Below, one piece after another: positions 44,215 through 52,231 of a DNA stretch of 64,000 nt. The stretch lies in assembly GCF_014196635.1 (NCBI RefSeq), contig NZ_JACIEB010000001.1, forward strand, positions 186,001 to 250,000. Direction: 5' to 3'. The notes under the pieces were generated by a model, which worked only from the letters and a program-made list of their open reading frames with translations, was not told the origin of the DNA and searched no databases. The DNA is from Sphingobium fontiphilum. GTDB lineage: Bacteria > Pseudomonadota > Alphaproteobacteria > Sphingomonadales > Sphingomonadaceae. Both the position numbers and the translations under genes were made by a program. How positions within the stretch are numbered: position 1 is the stretch's first letter; every line of letters starts with the position of its first letter.

Positions 44215-45387
44215 TCACGAGAGACGGGACTTGAAATCCTCATAGGAAAACTGGCGGATTTGCCGCAGTTCGTCGGTGGCGCTGTTCCACAGCCAGATGG
44301 ACGGCAGGGGCACGCCGTTGAATGTGTTGGTCTTCACCATCGAATAATGGGCCTGATCGAGGAAGGCGATGCGCCGTCCGGCCGCCGCGCCGCCGGGGAT
44401 TCGATAGTCGCCGATGATGTCGCCCGCGAGGCAGGATGGGCCGCCGAGTCGGGTGACCGGGCCTTTGCTCGCCTCATGCAGCATGGCGGGGCGATAGGGC
44501 GCCTCGATTACGTCGGGCATGTGGCAGGTGGCGCTGATGTCCGTGATGGCGACTGGCATGCCGTTGTCGATCACGTCGAGGATCTCGCCGATCAATATGC
44601 CCGCGTCGAGCGCCATCGCCTCGCCCGGCTCGATATAGAGTTCCAGGCCGGTTTGCGCCTTCACCCGCTGGAGGAAGGCGATCAGGTCGTCGATCTGGTA
44701 ATCGGCGCGGGTGACATGGTGTCCGCCGCCGAAATTCAGCCATTTCAAGGCCCCGACATGGGGCATGACAAACGGTTCGATCGCCGCCCAGGTGCGTTCA
44801 AGCGGGCCGAGATCCTGTTCGCACAAATTATGGACATGAAGCCCGTCCACGCCCTCCAGATGCGCCGCGCGGAGCTGGTTGACCGGAAAGCCCAGGCGGC
44901 TGTGCGGTTGGGATGGGTCATATTTCGCGACCTCGCCCTCCGGGTGAAGGGGGTTGAGGCGCAGGCCGATGTCGAAGTTCACACCGTCCTTGCGCGCCGC
45001 GTCGATGACCGGCTTCATCCGCGCGATCTGGCCGGGGCTGTTGAAGATCACATGGTCGGAAATCTTCAGGATTTCCGCGAGATCGTCAGGCTTGTAGGCG
45101 GCGCAATAGGTGGCGACTTCGCCCTTATATTCCTCGCGGCCCAGGCGCGCTTCGTAGATGCCCGATGCGCAGACGCCATCGAGATACTCGCCGACCACGC
45201 CGCCCAGTGACCACATGGAAAAGGCCTTGAGCGCGCCCAGCACCTTGATGCCGGCGCGGTCGCCAATGTCGCGCAGGATGGCCAGGTTCCGTCGCACCGC
45301 GGCCTCATCCACCACGAAGGCGGGCGAGGGCACGCGGTTGAGGTCGAAGCGGGCAAAAGCGGCGGGATCGCCGGCGCGGGTTTCCAT
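44215..45387 (-). CDS. nspC: Carboxynorspermidine/carboxyspermidine decarboxylase
   Basis: A 390-residue PLP enzyme of the alanine-racemase fold that decarboxylates carboxyspermidine (or carboxynorspermidine) to spermidine (norspermidine). The PLP lysine is in VLGALKAFSMWSLGG near residue 50. VHNLCEQDL, LNFGGGHHVTRADY, YIEPGEAMALDAG and SATCHMPDVIE with the active-site Cys follow in family order. The ATG at 45387 is used, with a weak AGGTG upstream; a GTG at 45399 is too close to that site. It sits between the synthase (upstream, across a REP-like palindrome pair) and the ornithine decarboxylase. Confidence 0.93.
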   Translation of the reverse strand: METRAGDPAAFARFDLNRVPSPAFVVDEAAVRRNLAILRDIGDRAGIKVLGALKAFSMWSLGGVVGEYLDGVCASGIYEARLGREEYKGEVATYCAAYKPDDLAEILKISDHVIFNSPGQIARMKPVIDAARKDGVNFDIGLRLNPLHPEGEVAKYDPSQPHSRLGFPVNQLRAAHLEGVDGLHVHNLCEQDLGPLERTWAAIEPFVMPHVGALKWLNFGGGHHVTRADYQIDDLIAFLQRVKAQTGLELYIEPGEAMALDAGILIGEILDVIDNGMPVAITDISATCHMPDVIEAPYRPAMLHEASKGPVTRLGGPSCLAGDIIGDYRIPGGAAAGRRIAFLDQAHYSMVKTNTFNGVPLPSIWLWNSATDELRQIRQFSYEDFKSRLS

Positions 45388-45410
45388 GGGTCTTTTCACC
45401 TACCTACCCC

Positions 45411-45486
45411 CACCCCGGCGCAGCCCGGGGTCTCAGGCGGTTAGGGCACGACCCAGCCGCACGAGACCCCAGCCTGCGCTGGGGTG
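45411..45486. repeat. Inverted pair of REP-like palindromic repeats
   Basis: Two 24-base units lie head to head: 45411-45434 (begins CACCCCGGCGCAG) and, on the other strand, 45486-45463 (begins CACCCCAGCGCAG). They match at 21 of 24 positions, and each is itself an imperfect palindrome. The transcript could fold into one long hairpin. The pair lies within the polyamine operon, between the synthase (ends upstream) and nspC. Confidence 0.8.
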
Positions 45487-45499
45487 ACGATTAATGTCG

Positions 45500-46705
45500 T
45501 CAGAAATCCAGCGGCTTATCCAATTCCTTCACCTGCCAGGGCAGGCCATGCTTGTTGAGCATGTCCATGAAGGGATCGGGATCGAATTGTTCGATGTTGA
45601 ACACGCCTTCGCCTTTCCAGGCGCCGGTCAGCATCAGCGCGGCGCCGATCATGGCGGGGACGCCGGTGGTGTAGCTGACCGCCTGGTTGCCGGTTTCGGC
45701 ATAGGCTTCCTCATGGTCGCAGACCTGATAGACATAGACGGTCTTTTGCTGGCCGTCCTTCTCGCCGGTGGCGATGTCGCCGATATTGGTCTTGCCCTTG
45801 GTGGTCGATCCCAGGCTCGACGGTTCGGGCAGCACGGCTTTGAGGAACTGGAGCGGAATAATCTCCTGCCCGTTGTAGATGACCGGGTCGATCCGGGTCA
45901 TGCCGACATTCTGGAGCACTTCGAGATGCTTGAGATAGGCGTCGCCAAAGGTCATCCAAAACCGGATGCGCTTGATTTCGGGATAGAATTTGGCGAGCGA
46001 TTCCAGCTCCTCATGATACATGAGGTACATGTTCTTCTCGCCCACCTGGTCGAAGTCGAAGACCTGCTTGTGGCTGAGCGCCGGCCCTTCGACCCATTCG
46101 CCATTCGCCCAGTGGCGCGACGGGGCGGTCACTTCGCGGATGTTGATTTCCGGGTTGAAGTTGGTGGCGAAATGCTGGCCATGGTCGCCGCCATTGCAGT
46201 CGAGAATGTCGAGCGTGTCGATCCGATCGAGCAGATGCTTCCTGATATAGGAGGCGAACACGCTGGTGACGCCGGGGTCGAAGCCGGAGCCAAGCAGCGC
46301 CATGATGCCCGCTTCCCTGAAGCGATCCTGATAGGCCCATTGCCAGCCATATTCGAACTTCGCGGTATCGCGCGGTTCGTAATTGGCGGTGTCGAGATAG
46401 TCGGTTTTGGTGGCGAGACAGGCGTCCATGATCGCCAGATCCTGATAGGGCAGGGCCAGGTTCACGACGAGCTTGGGCTGAACCTTTTCGATGAGTGCGA
46501 TGGTCTCGTCCACATTGTCGGCGTCGACCTGCGCCACGTCGATGGTTGCGCCGGTCAGCGCCTTCACCGATTCGGCGACCTTTTCACAACTGGCGATCCT
46601 GCGGCTGGCGAGCGTGATGTGCGAAAAAATATCCGGGTTCATCGCCATCTTGTGAACCGCGACAGACCCGACGCCGCCTGCGCCGATGACCAGAACCTTG
46701 CTCAA
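45500..46705 (-). CDS. Carboxynorspermidine/carboxyspermidine synthase (saccharopine dehydrogenase family)
   Basis: A 401-residue NADPH enzyme condensing aspartate semialdehyde with putrescine (or diaminopropane) to carboxyspermidine (carboxynorspermidine). The Rossmann motif VLVIGAGGVGSVAVHKMA opens the protein; NLALPYQDLAIMDACL, DTANYEP and LGSGFDPGVTSVFASYI are strongly conserved in this subfamily, and HEELESLAKFYPEIKRIRFW marks the C-terminal half. The start is a TTG at 46705 with GGAG 8 bases upstream. It leads the operon, which with nspC and ornithine decarboxylase gives a complete AdoMet-independent spermidine route. Confidence 0.93.
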   Translation of the reverse strand: MSKVLVIGAGGVGSVAVHKMAMNPDIFSHITLASRRIASCEKVAESVKALTGATIDVAQVDADNVDETIALIEKVQPKLVVNLALPYQDLAIMDACLATKTDYLDTANYEPRDTAKFEYGWQWAYQDRFREAGIMALLGSGFDPGVTSVFASYIRKHLLDRIDTLDILDCNGGDHGQHFATNFNPEINIREVTAPSRHWANGEWVEGPALSHKQVFDFDQVGEKNMYLMYHEELESLAKFYPEIKRIRFWMTFGDAYLKHLEVLQNVGMTRIDPVIYNGQEIIPLQFLKAVLPEPSSLGSTTKGKTNIGDIATGEKDGQQKTVYVYQVCDHEEAYAETGNQAVSYTTGVPAMIGAALMLTGAWKGEGVFNIEQFDPDPFMDMLNKHGLPWQVKELDKPLDF

Positions 46706-46779
46706 CTCTCATGCTCCATGGCTATGCCGCGCCGATGCGCGAAAGCGCCCATATAGGGGCTCGCCATGACAGCGCAAAG

Positions 46780-48156
46780 TCAGAGTTGGGAAGGGGCCTG
46801 CCCGGCTGGCGCTGGCGGCGGCGCAGGGCGTCGGCGCGGCGGCGGGGGCGGGCGATAACGGACCTTCAGACCCTGCAACCACAAACCGAGTTGCCTTCGA
46901 TCCGGGATATTGCTGACCTCGCTGGGTGCGATGGGGTCGGGGGTGTGGATGAGCAGATCGATCAGCGGGCCGGCCACTTCCAGCGACAGGGCCATGGGCT
47001 TGTTGATCGGGTGCGATTCCGGGTTGAACAGTTCGTGTTCCGCCAAAACCTTGTCCCTTTGGGTGATGCGGAGGGTGCGACGCCTGCCCGGCGCGATGAA
47101 GAGCTGGGCGTGCAGAACCAGCAAAACCGGCGCCTGGGCCGCCGTGTCGATCATGTGCGCGCGGATCCGGCATTGCTCGCCTTCGGACCAGAAGCCGAAA
47201 TGCTCGATCTTCGACCAGCCTTCGGCAAGATAGGGCTTAAGCCGGTCATGCATGACATTCACGCCCCGGCAAAGCGGATAGGCATGAAGCTTGCGCGCCT
47301 TGGACGGGCTGCCCAGATGGTTCAGCAGATGGCGGCGCAGGGCAGGGGACAGCGAGTCGAACAGGATGCCAGGCACGGCGGGGAAACCCCGCGTGCGGAC
47401 GATGGCGTTCACATTGGCGTCGATCTGTTCCTGATCGCCGACCATCACCAGGCGTGAATTGTTAAAGACATCGTCGTTCATGCCTCGGAACATGGTGACG
47501 CCATGGTCGATTTCCCGGTCCATGAGCCAGCGCAGCAGGCGAAGATGCTCCTGGCGCTCCTGCAATTCGCCGCCGACATTATGGTCGCCGTGAATCGGGA
47601 TGAAATGGCAATCGGGAAGGGCTTCGTGGATCATGCCCGCATGCAGCGTATCCCACAGCGTATCGACGGTGTAGACGCAGGCGAATTCGGTGTCGCACGG
47701 GCCGATGTCCCCGATCGAAGCGCAGTGCGGATCGGTGATCTGTTCCCAATAATGGCGGAACCGCATGTCGAAATAGACTTCGGGCCGGGTGCTGGCCTGC
47801 GGCGCGAGCATCAATGTCCGGCGCAGGGGCAGGTAGCGGGCGAGGATGGCCGCTCCGAAACCGCCCATCGACAGGCCGAAGGCGTATATGCGTTTGATGT
47901 CGTGACGCGCGCAATAATCCTTGATCCAGCCGATCATCGCGTCCCAGCCATTGCGGCTGTTATACCAGGATTTGACGCGGTCGCGCATGAAGATGGCGTG
48001 CTGGCGTCCGCCGATCTGCGCCACTGTGCCCTTCCATTCCATGACGGGAATCTTGCCGGGATCGCCGATGGAGCACAGGGCGATGATCAATTCGTCGTTC
48101 GTTCCCGGAACAACCGCAATGTCATAATCTTCAAAAAGGATTTCGTTTTCGTCCAT
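46780..48156 (-). CDS. Alpha/beta-hydrolase-like protein with C-terminal extension
   Basis: A 458-residue protein with an alpha/beta-hydrolase core: the nucleophile elbow AFGLSMGGFGAAI near residue 98 (Ser in GxSxGG) follows KRIYAFG, as in esterases, and an IPIHGDHNVGGE segment near 185 may carry the catalytic His. A second half (about 260-430) is unassigned; its end, APSEVSNIPDRRQLGLWL, recalls C-terminal domains found in bacterial polysaccharide proteins (weak resemblance). The last 25 residues are a Pro/Arg-rich tail. No signal peptide is present. The start is the ATG at 48156 with GGAG 6 bases upstream. It is divergent from btaA. Its substrate is unknown; action on an exported glycan or acyl ester is a guess. 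Confidence 0.75.
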   Translation of the reverse strand: MDENEILFEDYDIAVVPGTNDELIIALCSIGDPGKIPVMEWKGTVAQIGGRQHAIFMRDRVKSWYNSRNGWDAMIGWIKDYCARHDIKRIYAFGLSMGGFGAAILARYLPLRRTLMLAPQASTRPEVYFDMRFRHYWEQITDPHCASIGDIGPCDTEFACVYTVDTLWDTLHAGMIHEALPDCHFIPIHGDHNVGGELQERQEHLRLLRWLMDREIDHGVTMFRGMNDDVFNNSRLVMVGDQEQIDANVNAIVRTRGFPAVPGILFDSLSPALRRHLLNHLGSPSKARKLHAYPLCRGVNVMHDRLKPYLAEGWSKIEHFGFWSEGEQCRIRAHMIDTAAQAPVLLVLHAQLFIAPGRRRTLRITQRDKVLAEHELFNPESHPINKPMALSLEVAGPLIDLLIHTPDPIAPSEVSNIPDRRQLGLWLQGLKVRYRPPPPPRRRPAPPPAPAGQAPSQL

Positions 48157-48361
48157 CATCGACTCCGCAAACGGCAAGCGGGCGCTTTTTGGGAGGCGCG
48201 TGCCTTTCCGATTTGCTCCGAATACTGAATATTGTTTCTTCCTGAATGGTTGCGGGCTCGCCTGCCCGATCAGGCCGCGCCGCGCAAGTCATCTATGTCC
48301 GCCCGATGGCGATCATTGTTCACCCCACGCAATCGAAAAATGGCCGACCCATCATCAAAAC

Positions 48362-48405
48362 GTCATCGCTGCGTCATGTGGCCGACATGCGGCCGACCTA
48401 AAGCC
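48362..48405 (+). promoter_or_regulatory. Candidate Pho box array upstream of btaA
   Basis: Four direct 11-base units stand in tandem: 48362-48372 and 48373-48383 both begin GTCAT, 48384-48394 begins GACAT and 48395-48405 begins GACC. PhoB binds CTGTCAT units repeated every 11 bases, so the first two or three units make a credible half-site pair. They end 36-58 bases before the btaA start. The control makes sense because betaine-lipid synthesis replaces phospholipid under phosphate starvation. Confidence 0.6.
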
Positions 48406-48440
48406 GGGCGATCATCAGTGGCAAAATCCAGAGGCAAAAC

Positions 48441-49661
48441 ATGACGCGGTCGACACATCAACGAGTGACGGATGCGGTTCACCGGCATCGCCATCTGTCG
48501 AAGCAGGGGCTTCTGGAACGCGCTTTCACCTTCGCCTTTCGCGGCTTGGTCTATGCCCAGATTTGGGAAGATCCCGATGTCGATATGGAGGCGCTGGCGA
48601 TCACGCCCGACAGCCATGTGGTGACGATCGCGTCGGGCGGGTGCAATGTGCTGTCCTACCTGACCGCCGATCCCGCCAAGATCACCGCAGTCGACCTCAA
48701 CACCGCGCACATCGCGCTTAATCGGCTGAAACTGGCGGCGGCGCGCCAGTTGCCGAGCCATGCGGCGTTTCACCGCTTTTTCGCGCGCGCCGACAGCCGC
48801 GACAACATTACGGCCTATCATGCCCATGTCGCCCCGCATCTGGATGAGGCGACGCGGCGCTATTGGGAAGGGCGCGACCTGATCGGCCGTCGCCGGATCG
48901 GGGGCTTTGCGCGCGGCATTTACAAGCATGGATTGCTGGGCCGTTTCATCGGCGCGGCGCACCTGCTCGCGCGGGTGCATGGCGTCAATCCCCGGCGCAT
49001 GCTCGATGCGCGCAGCCGCGAGGAGCAGGTCGAGATTTTCGAGCGTGAACTGGCGCCGATCTTTGACAAGGGCTTCGTGCGCTGGCTGACCAGCCAGCCC
49101 GCCTCGCTCTTTGGCCTGGGCATCCCGCCCGCCCAGTTCGAGGCGCTGGCCGGCGACGAACGGATGGATACGGTGCTCAAGGCGCGGCTGAAGAAGCTGG
49201 CCTGCGACTTTGATCTGAAAGACAATTATTTCGCGGTGCAGGCGTTCGGGCGCGGTTATGCGGGCGGGGAGGGGCCCTTGCCGCCCTATTTGCAGGCCGC
49301 CAATCATCAGGCGGTGCGCGACCGCGCCGAGCGGGTGGATGTGCGCCACATCAATTTCACCGACTTTCTGGCGAGCCAGCCCGCGGCGTCGTGCGACCGC
49401 TATATCCTGCTCGACGCGCAGGACTGGATGGACGATGCCCAGCTCAATGCGCTGTGGGCGCAAATCACGCGCACCGCCCGGCCCGGCGCGCGCGTGTTGT
49501 TCCGCACCGCTGGCGAACCCAGCATCCTGCCCGGCCGCGTGGTCAGCGCCGTGCTTGACCGCTGGGACTATCGGGCGGAAGAGTCGCGCGATTTCACCGC
49601 GCGCGACCGATCGGCCATCTATGGCGGCGTTCACCTCTATGTGCTGAAGGATGATGCGTGA
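48441..49661 (+). CDS. btaA: AdoMet:diacylglycerol 3-amino-3-carboxypropyltransferase
   Basis: A 406-residue DUF3419 protein making diacylglycerylhomoserine, the first step to the betaine lipid DGTS. Family marks are FGLVYAQIWEDPDVDMEAL-like FRGLVYAQIWEDPDVDMEA at the N-terminus, IASGGCNVLSYL (SAM loop, about 66) followed by VDLNTAHIALNRLKL, NYFAVQAFGRGY, and FTDFLASQP plus ILLDAQDWMDD in the C-terminal half. AGAGG lies 6 bases before the ATG at 48441. btaB follows with an overlapping start. The pair is expected to act at the inner membrane, induced by low phosphate; a Pho-box-like array lies just upstream. Confidence 0.93.
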   Translation: MTRSTHQRVTDAVHRHRHLSKQGLLERAFTFAFRGLVYAQIWEDPDVDMEALAITPDSHVVTIASGGCNVLSYLTADPAKITAVDLNTAHIALNRLKLAAARQLPSHAAFHRFFARADSRDNITAYHAHVAPHLDEATRRYWEGRDLIGRRRIGGFARGIYKHGLLGRFIGAAHLLARVHGVNPRRMLDARSREEQVEIFERELAPIFDKGFVRWLTSQPASLFGLGIPPAQFEALAGDERMDTVLKARLKKLACDFDLKDNYFAVQAFGRGYAGGEGPLPPYLQAANHQAVRDRAERVDVRHINFTDFLASQPAASCDRYILLDAQDWMDDAQLNALWAQITRTARPGARVLFRTAGEPSILPGRVVSAVLDRWDYRAEESRDFTARDRSAIYGGVHLYVLKDDA

Positions 49662-50302
49662 GCGACCATAAGGGGCTGATGGACGGCGTTTATCGTTACC
49701 AGCGGCATATTTACGACCTGACGCGCAAATATTATCTGCTTGGCCGCGACCCCATGATCCACGATCTGGCGCCGCCGCCCGGAGGCGCGGTGCTGGAGAT
49801 CGGGTGCGGCACAGGTCGCAACCTCATCGCCGTAGGCAAGGCCTGGCCGGACGCGAAGCTCTATGGAGTCGATATTTCGGAAGCGATGCTGGAGAAAGCG
49901 GCTGCGTCCGTCGACAAGGCGGGCATGGCCGGTCGCGTCATGCTGGCCGCAGGCGATGCCTGCGCGTTCGATGCGCAGGCCCTGTTAGGCCGCGCCAGTT
50001 TTGAGCGGGTGTTTATCAGCTATGCGTTGTCGATGATCCCCGACTGGGAATCGGCGCTGGCGCAGGCCGCGCAATGCGTGGCGCCCGGCGGACGGCTGGA
50101 CATCGTCGATTTCGGACAGCAGGAAGGATGGCCGTCGCTTTGGAAGCGCGCGCTTTTCGGCTGGCTCGCGCAGTTTCACGTTTCGCCGCGCGCCGAACTG
50201 GGCAGAGCGATCCGCGCGGTTGCGGCTGACATGGGCGGAGTGCCGCATATCGAACCGCTTTACCGGGGTTATGCCGTGCGGGGCGGTCTGATCCGGGTTT
50301 GA
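49658..50302 (+). CDS. btaB: Diacylglycerylhomoserine N-methyltransferase
   Basis: A 214-residue SAM methyltransferase that adds three methyl groups to diacylglycerylhomoserine, completing DGTS. The SAM loop VLEIGCGTGRNLIAVGKAWP is at about 45-64, followed by GVDISEAMLEKA, and VSPRAELGRAI and GGVPHIEPLYRGYAV near the end resemble BtaB proteins. The GTG start at 49658 overlaps the btaA stop (GTGA), so the two are translated together. Assignment rests on the btaA neighbour as well as on sequence. Confidence 0.88.
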   Translation: MSDHKGLMDGVYRYQRHIYDLTRKYYLLGRDPMIHDLAPPPGGAVLEIGCGTGRNLIAVGKAWPDAKLYGVDISEAMLEKAAASVDKAGMAGRVMLAAGDACAFDAQALLGRASFERVFISYALSMIPDWESALAQAAQCVAPGGRLDIVDFGQQEGWPSLWKRALFGWLAQFHVSPRAELGRAIRAVAADMGGVPHIEPLYRGYAVRGGLIRV

Positions 50303-50444
50303 TGCCGGGGTGGAGATCGTGCGCTTCAGCTTCTGCCCATGATTTTTGCGGCATCCGTGAGGAAGTCGCTTGTTGGGAGCTTCGGGACCAAATTCTGATC
50401 GTCCAGCGCGTCAATTATATGATCAAATGCTCTTTTACCTCCGC

Positions 50445-50473
50445 CCGTTCGTCCTGAGCTTGTCGAAGGACGC
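50445..50473 (+). repeat. Left inverted repeat bounding the GIY-YIG gene
   Basis: A 29-base unit ending 8 bases before the GIY-YIG start codon. Its reverse complement recurs at 50784-50812 with 28 of 29 identical bases. Internally CGTCCT pairs with AGGACG, giving a short REP-like hairpin. This sequence type is familiar as a dispersed repeat in sphingomonads and other GC-rich proteobacteria (from memory). Confidence 0.85.
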
Positions 50474-50481
50474 ATACTGGC

Positions 50482-50784
50482 ATGGCTTTTCACGCATATC
50501 TTCTCCGGTGCAGTGACGGCTCCTTCTATGCGGGGCATGCGGAGGATCTGGAAACCCGCATGGCGCACCATCAGCAGGGCCTGATCGGTGGATATACGGC
50601 CGTGCGCAGGCCAGTGGTTCTGGTCTGGACGGAAAATTTCGGGACGCGAGATGAAGCGTTGGCCGCCGAGCGTCGTATCAAGGGATGGAGCCGGGCCAAG
50701 AAACAGGCGCTGATCGATGGCGATTGGAAGCGGCTGAAATTGCTCGCCCGTAACCGGCAAGATCAGCGGTCGGGCGCTGGTTAG
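50482..50784 (+). CDS. GIY-YIG nuclease family protein within an inverted-repeat unit
   Basis: A 100-residue single-domain GIY-YIG nuclease. The catalytic pattern is HAYLLRCSDGSFYAGHA at residues 4-20, LETRMAHH with the conserved Arg, and EALAAERRIKGWSRAKKQA with the metal-binding Glu. The tail GDWKRLKLLARN is typical of the small stand-alone family (UPF0213-like), for which no cellular role is established. The gene fits tightly between two 29-base inverted repeats: the start is 8 bases after the left one and the stop shares its last base with the right one. This is a layout expected of a repeat-mobilising nuclease unit rather than a chance neighbour. Confidence 0.88.
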   Translation: MAFHAYLLRCSDGSFYAGHAEDLETRMAHHQQGLIGGYTAVRRPVVLVWTENFGTRDEALAAERRIKGWSRAKKQALIDGDWKRLKLLARNRQDQRSGAG

Positions 50785-50812
50785 CGTCCTTCGACAGGCT
50801 CAGGACGAACGG
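50784..50812 (-). repeat. Right inverted repeat bounding the GIY-YIG gene
   Basis: The reverse-complement copy of the repeat at 50445-50473, with one mismatch in 29. It begins on the last base of the GIY-YIG stop codon. The whole unit, repeat to repeat, is 368 bases. Confidence 0.85.
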
Positions 50813-50851
50813 AGTAGGGGAAAAAGGTGCGCAAACACCATTCCCAACGCA

Positions 50852-52087
50852 TCAGGCCGCCTTGCGCTCCAGCAATTCCAGGTCCAGCCGTTCCCAGATT
50901 TCCACCAGCGCCACCACCAGTTCGCGCATCATCTCTTCAGTGTGCGCCGGGCCGGGGGTGAAGCGCAGGCGCTCTGTTCCGCGCGGGACAGTCGGATAAT
51001 TGATCGGCTGAACATAGGCGCCATATTCGGCGAGCAAAATGTCGCTGATCCGTTTGGCCTTCACCGGATCGCCGACCATCAGCGGCACGATGTGGGTGAC
51101 CGAAGGCATGACTGGCAGCCCCGATTCGGCCATCAGGCGCTTGAGCGTCGCGGCGGCGGCCTGCTGTCCCTCGCGCTCTTCGCTTGATTGCTTGAGGTGG
51201 CGGACGCTGGCCAGCACGCCAGCGACCAGCACCGGCGACAGCGAGGTGGTGAAGATGAAGCCGGGCGCATAGCTGCGGATCACGTCCACGATCATCTGGT
51301 CGGCCGCGATATAACCGCCCATCACGCCAAAAGCCTTGCCCAGCGTCCCTTCGATGATGGTCAGCCGGTGGGCGACATCGTCGCGCTCCGAAATGCCGCC
51401 GCCATGAGCGCCATACATGCCCACCGCATGGACTTCGTCGAGATAGGTGAGCGCGTTGAACTCGTCGGCCAGATCGCACAGTGCGGCGATCGGGGCGATG
51501 TCGCCGTCCATCGAATAGACGCTCTCGAACGCGATCAGCTTGGGCGCGTCGGGGTCTTCGGCGGCGAGCAATTCGCGCAGATGATCGACATCATTGTGGC
51601 GGAAAACCCGCTTTTCGCAGCCCGAATTGCGGATGCCCGCGATCATGCTGGCATGGTTCAGTTCGTCGGAAAAGATGATGCAGCCGGGTAGCAGCTTCGC
51701 CACCGTCGCCAGCGTCGCTTCGTTCGAAACATAGCCTGACGTGAAGAGCAACGCCGCTTCCTTGCCATGAAGGTCGGCCAGTTCCGCCTCCAGATCGACA
51801 TGATAGTGGGTGTTGCCGCCGATATTGCGGGTGCCGCCCGAACCGGCGCCGACATCGTGCAGCGCCTCTTCCATCGCGGCGACGACCTTGGGATGCTGGC
51901 CCATGGCGAGATAGTCGTTGGAGCACCAGACGGTGATCGGCTTGGGGCCGTTATGGCCGTGAAAACAGCGGGCGTTGGGAAATGCGCCCTTGTTCCGTAA
52001 AATGTCGATGAAGACGCGGTAGCGGCCTTCGCTGTGCAGGCGATCAATCGCCTGTGCGAAGATATGCTTGTAATTCACTGCGCTCAT
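50852..52087 (-). CDS. hemA: 5-aminolevulinate synthase
   Basis: A 411-residue PLP enzyme condensing succinyl-CoA and glycine to 5-aminolevulinate, the first step of heme synthesis by the C4 (Shemin) route of alphaproteobacteria. Landmarks are [13 protein letters not shown] at the start, [58 protein letters not shown] and the PLP lysine in [15 protein letters not shown] (about 251). The ATG at 52087 has AAGG 3 bases upstream. It lies 144 bases after murI on the same strand and faces btaB and the GIY-YIG gene. Confidence 0.97.
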   Translation of the reverse strand: MSAVNYKHIFAQAIDRLHSEGRYRVFIDILRNKGAFPNARCFHGHNGPKPITVWCSNDYLAMGQHPKVVAAMEEALHDVGAGSGGTRNIGGNTHYHVDLEAELADLHGKEAALLFTSGYVSNEATLATVAKLLPGCIIFSDELNHASMIAGIRNSGCEKRVFRHNDVDHLRELLAAEDPDAPKLIAFESVYSMDGDIAPIAALCDLADEFNALTYLDEVHAVGMYGAHGGGISERDDVAHRLTIIEGTLGKAFGVMGGYIAADQMIVDVIRSYAPGFIFTTSLSPVLVAGVLASVRHLKQSSEEREGQQAAAATLKRLMAESGLPVMPSVTHIVPLMVGDPVKAKRISDILLAEYGAYVQPINYPTVPRGTERLRFTPGPAHTEEMMRELVVALVEIWERLDLELLERKAA

Positions 52088-52231
52088 AAGCCTTCCCCGC
52101 CGCGCTCCTCTTTCGACGGCCGTTTAACCGCCTGCGTCGCCCATTACCAGTGATAACCGTTCGCGGCCTTAGGGATATTCACCTATCACACTGATCGCAA
52201 GCCGCGCCATTGGACCAAAAGTCCTATGGGA

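Noticed and set aside
50445..50760. Minus-strand peptide containing PSTSSGRTG read through the left repeat and the GIY-YIG gene
   Set aside because: This peptide is simply the translation of the repeat sequence; only the segment left of 50444 looks protein-like.
52088..52231. FNR-type box upstream of hemA
   Set aside because: Only single half-sites such as TTGAT were seen; no TTGAT-N4-ATCAA arrangement is present.
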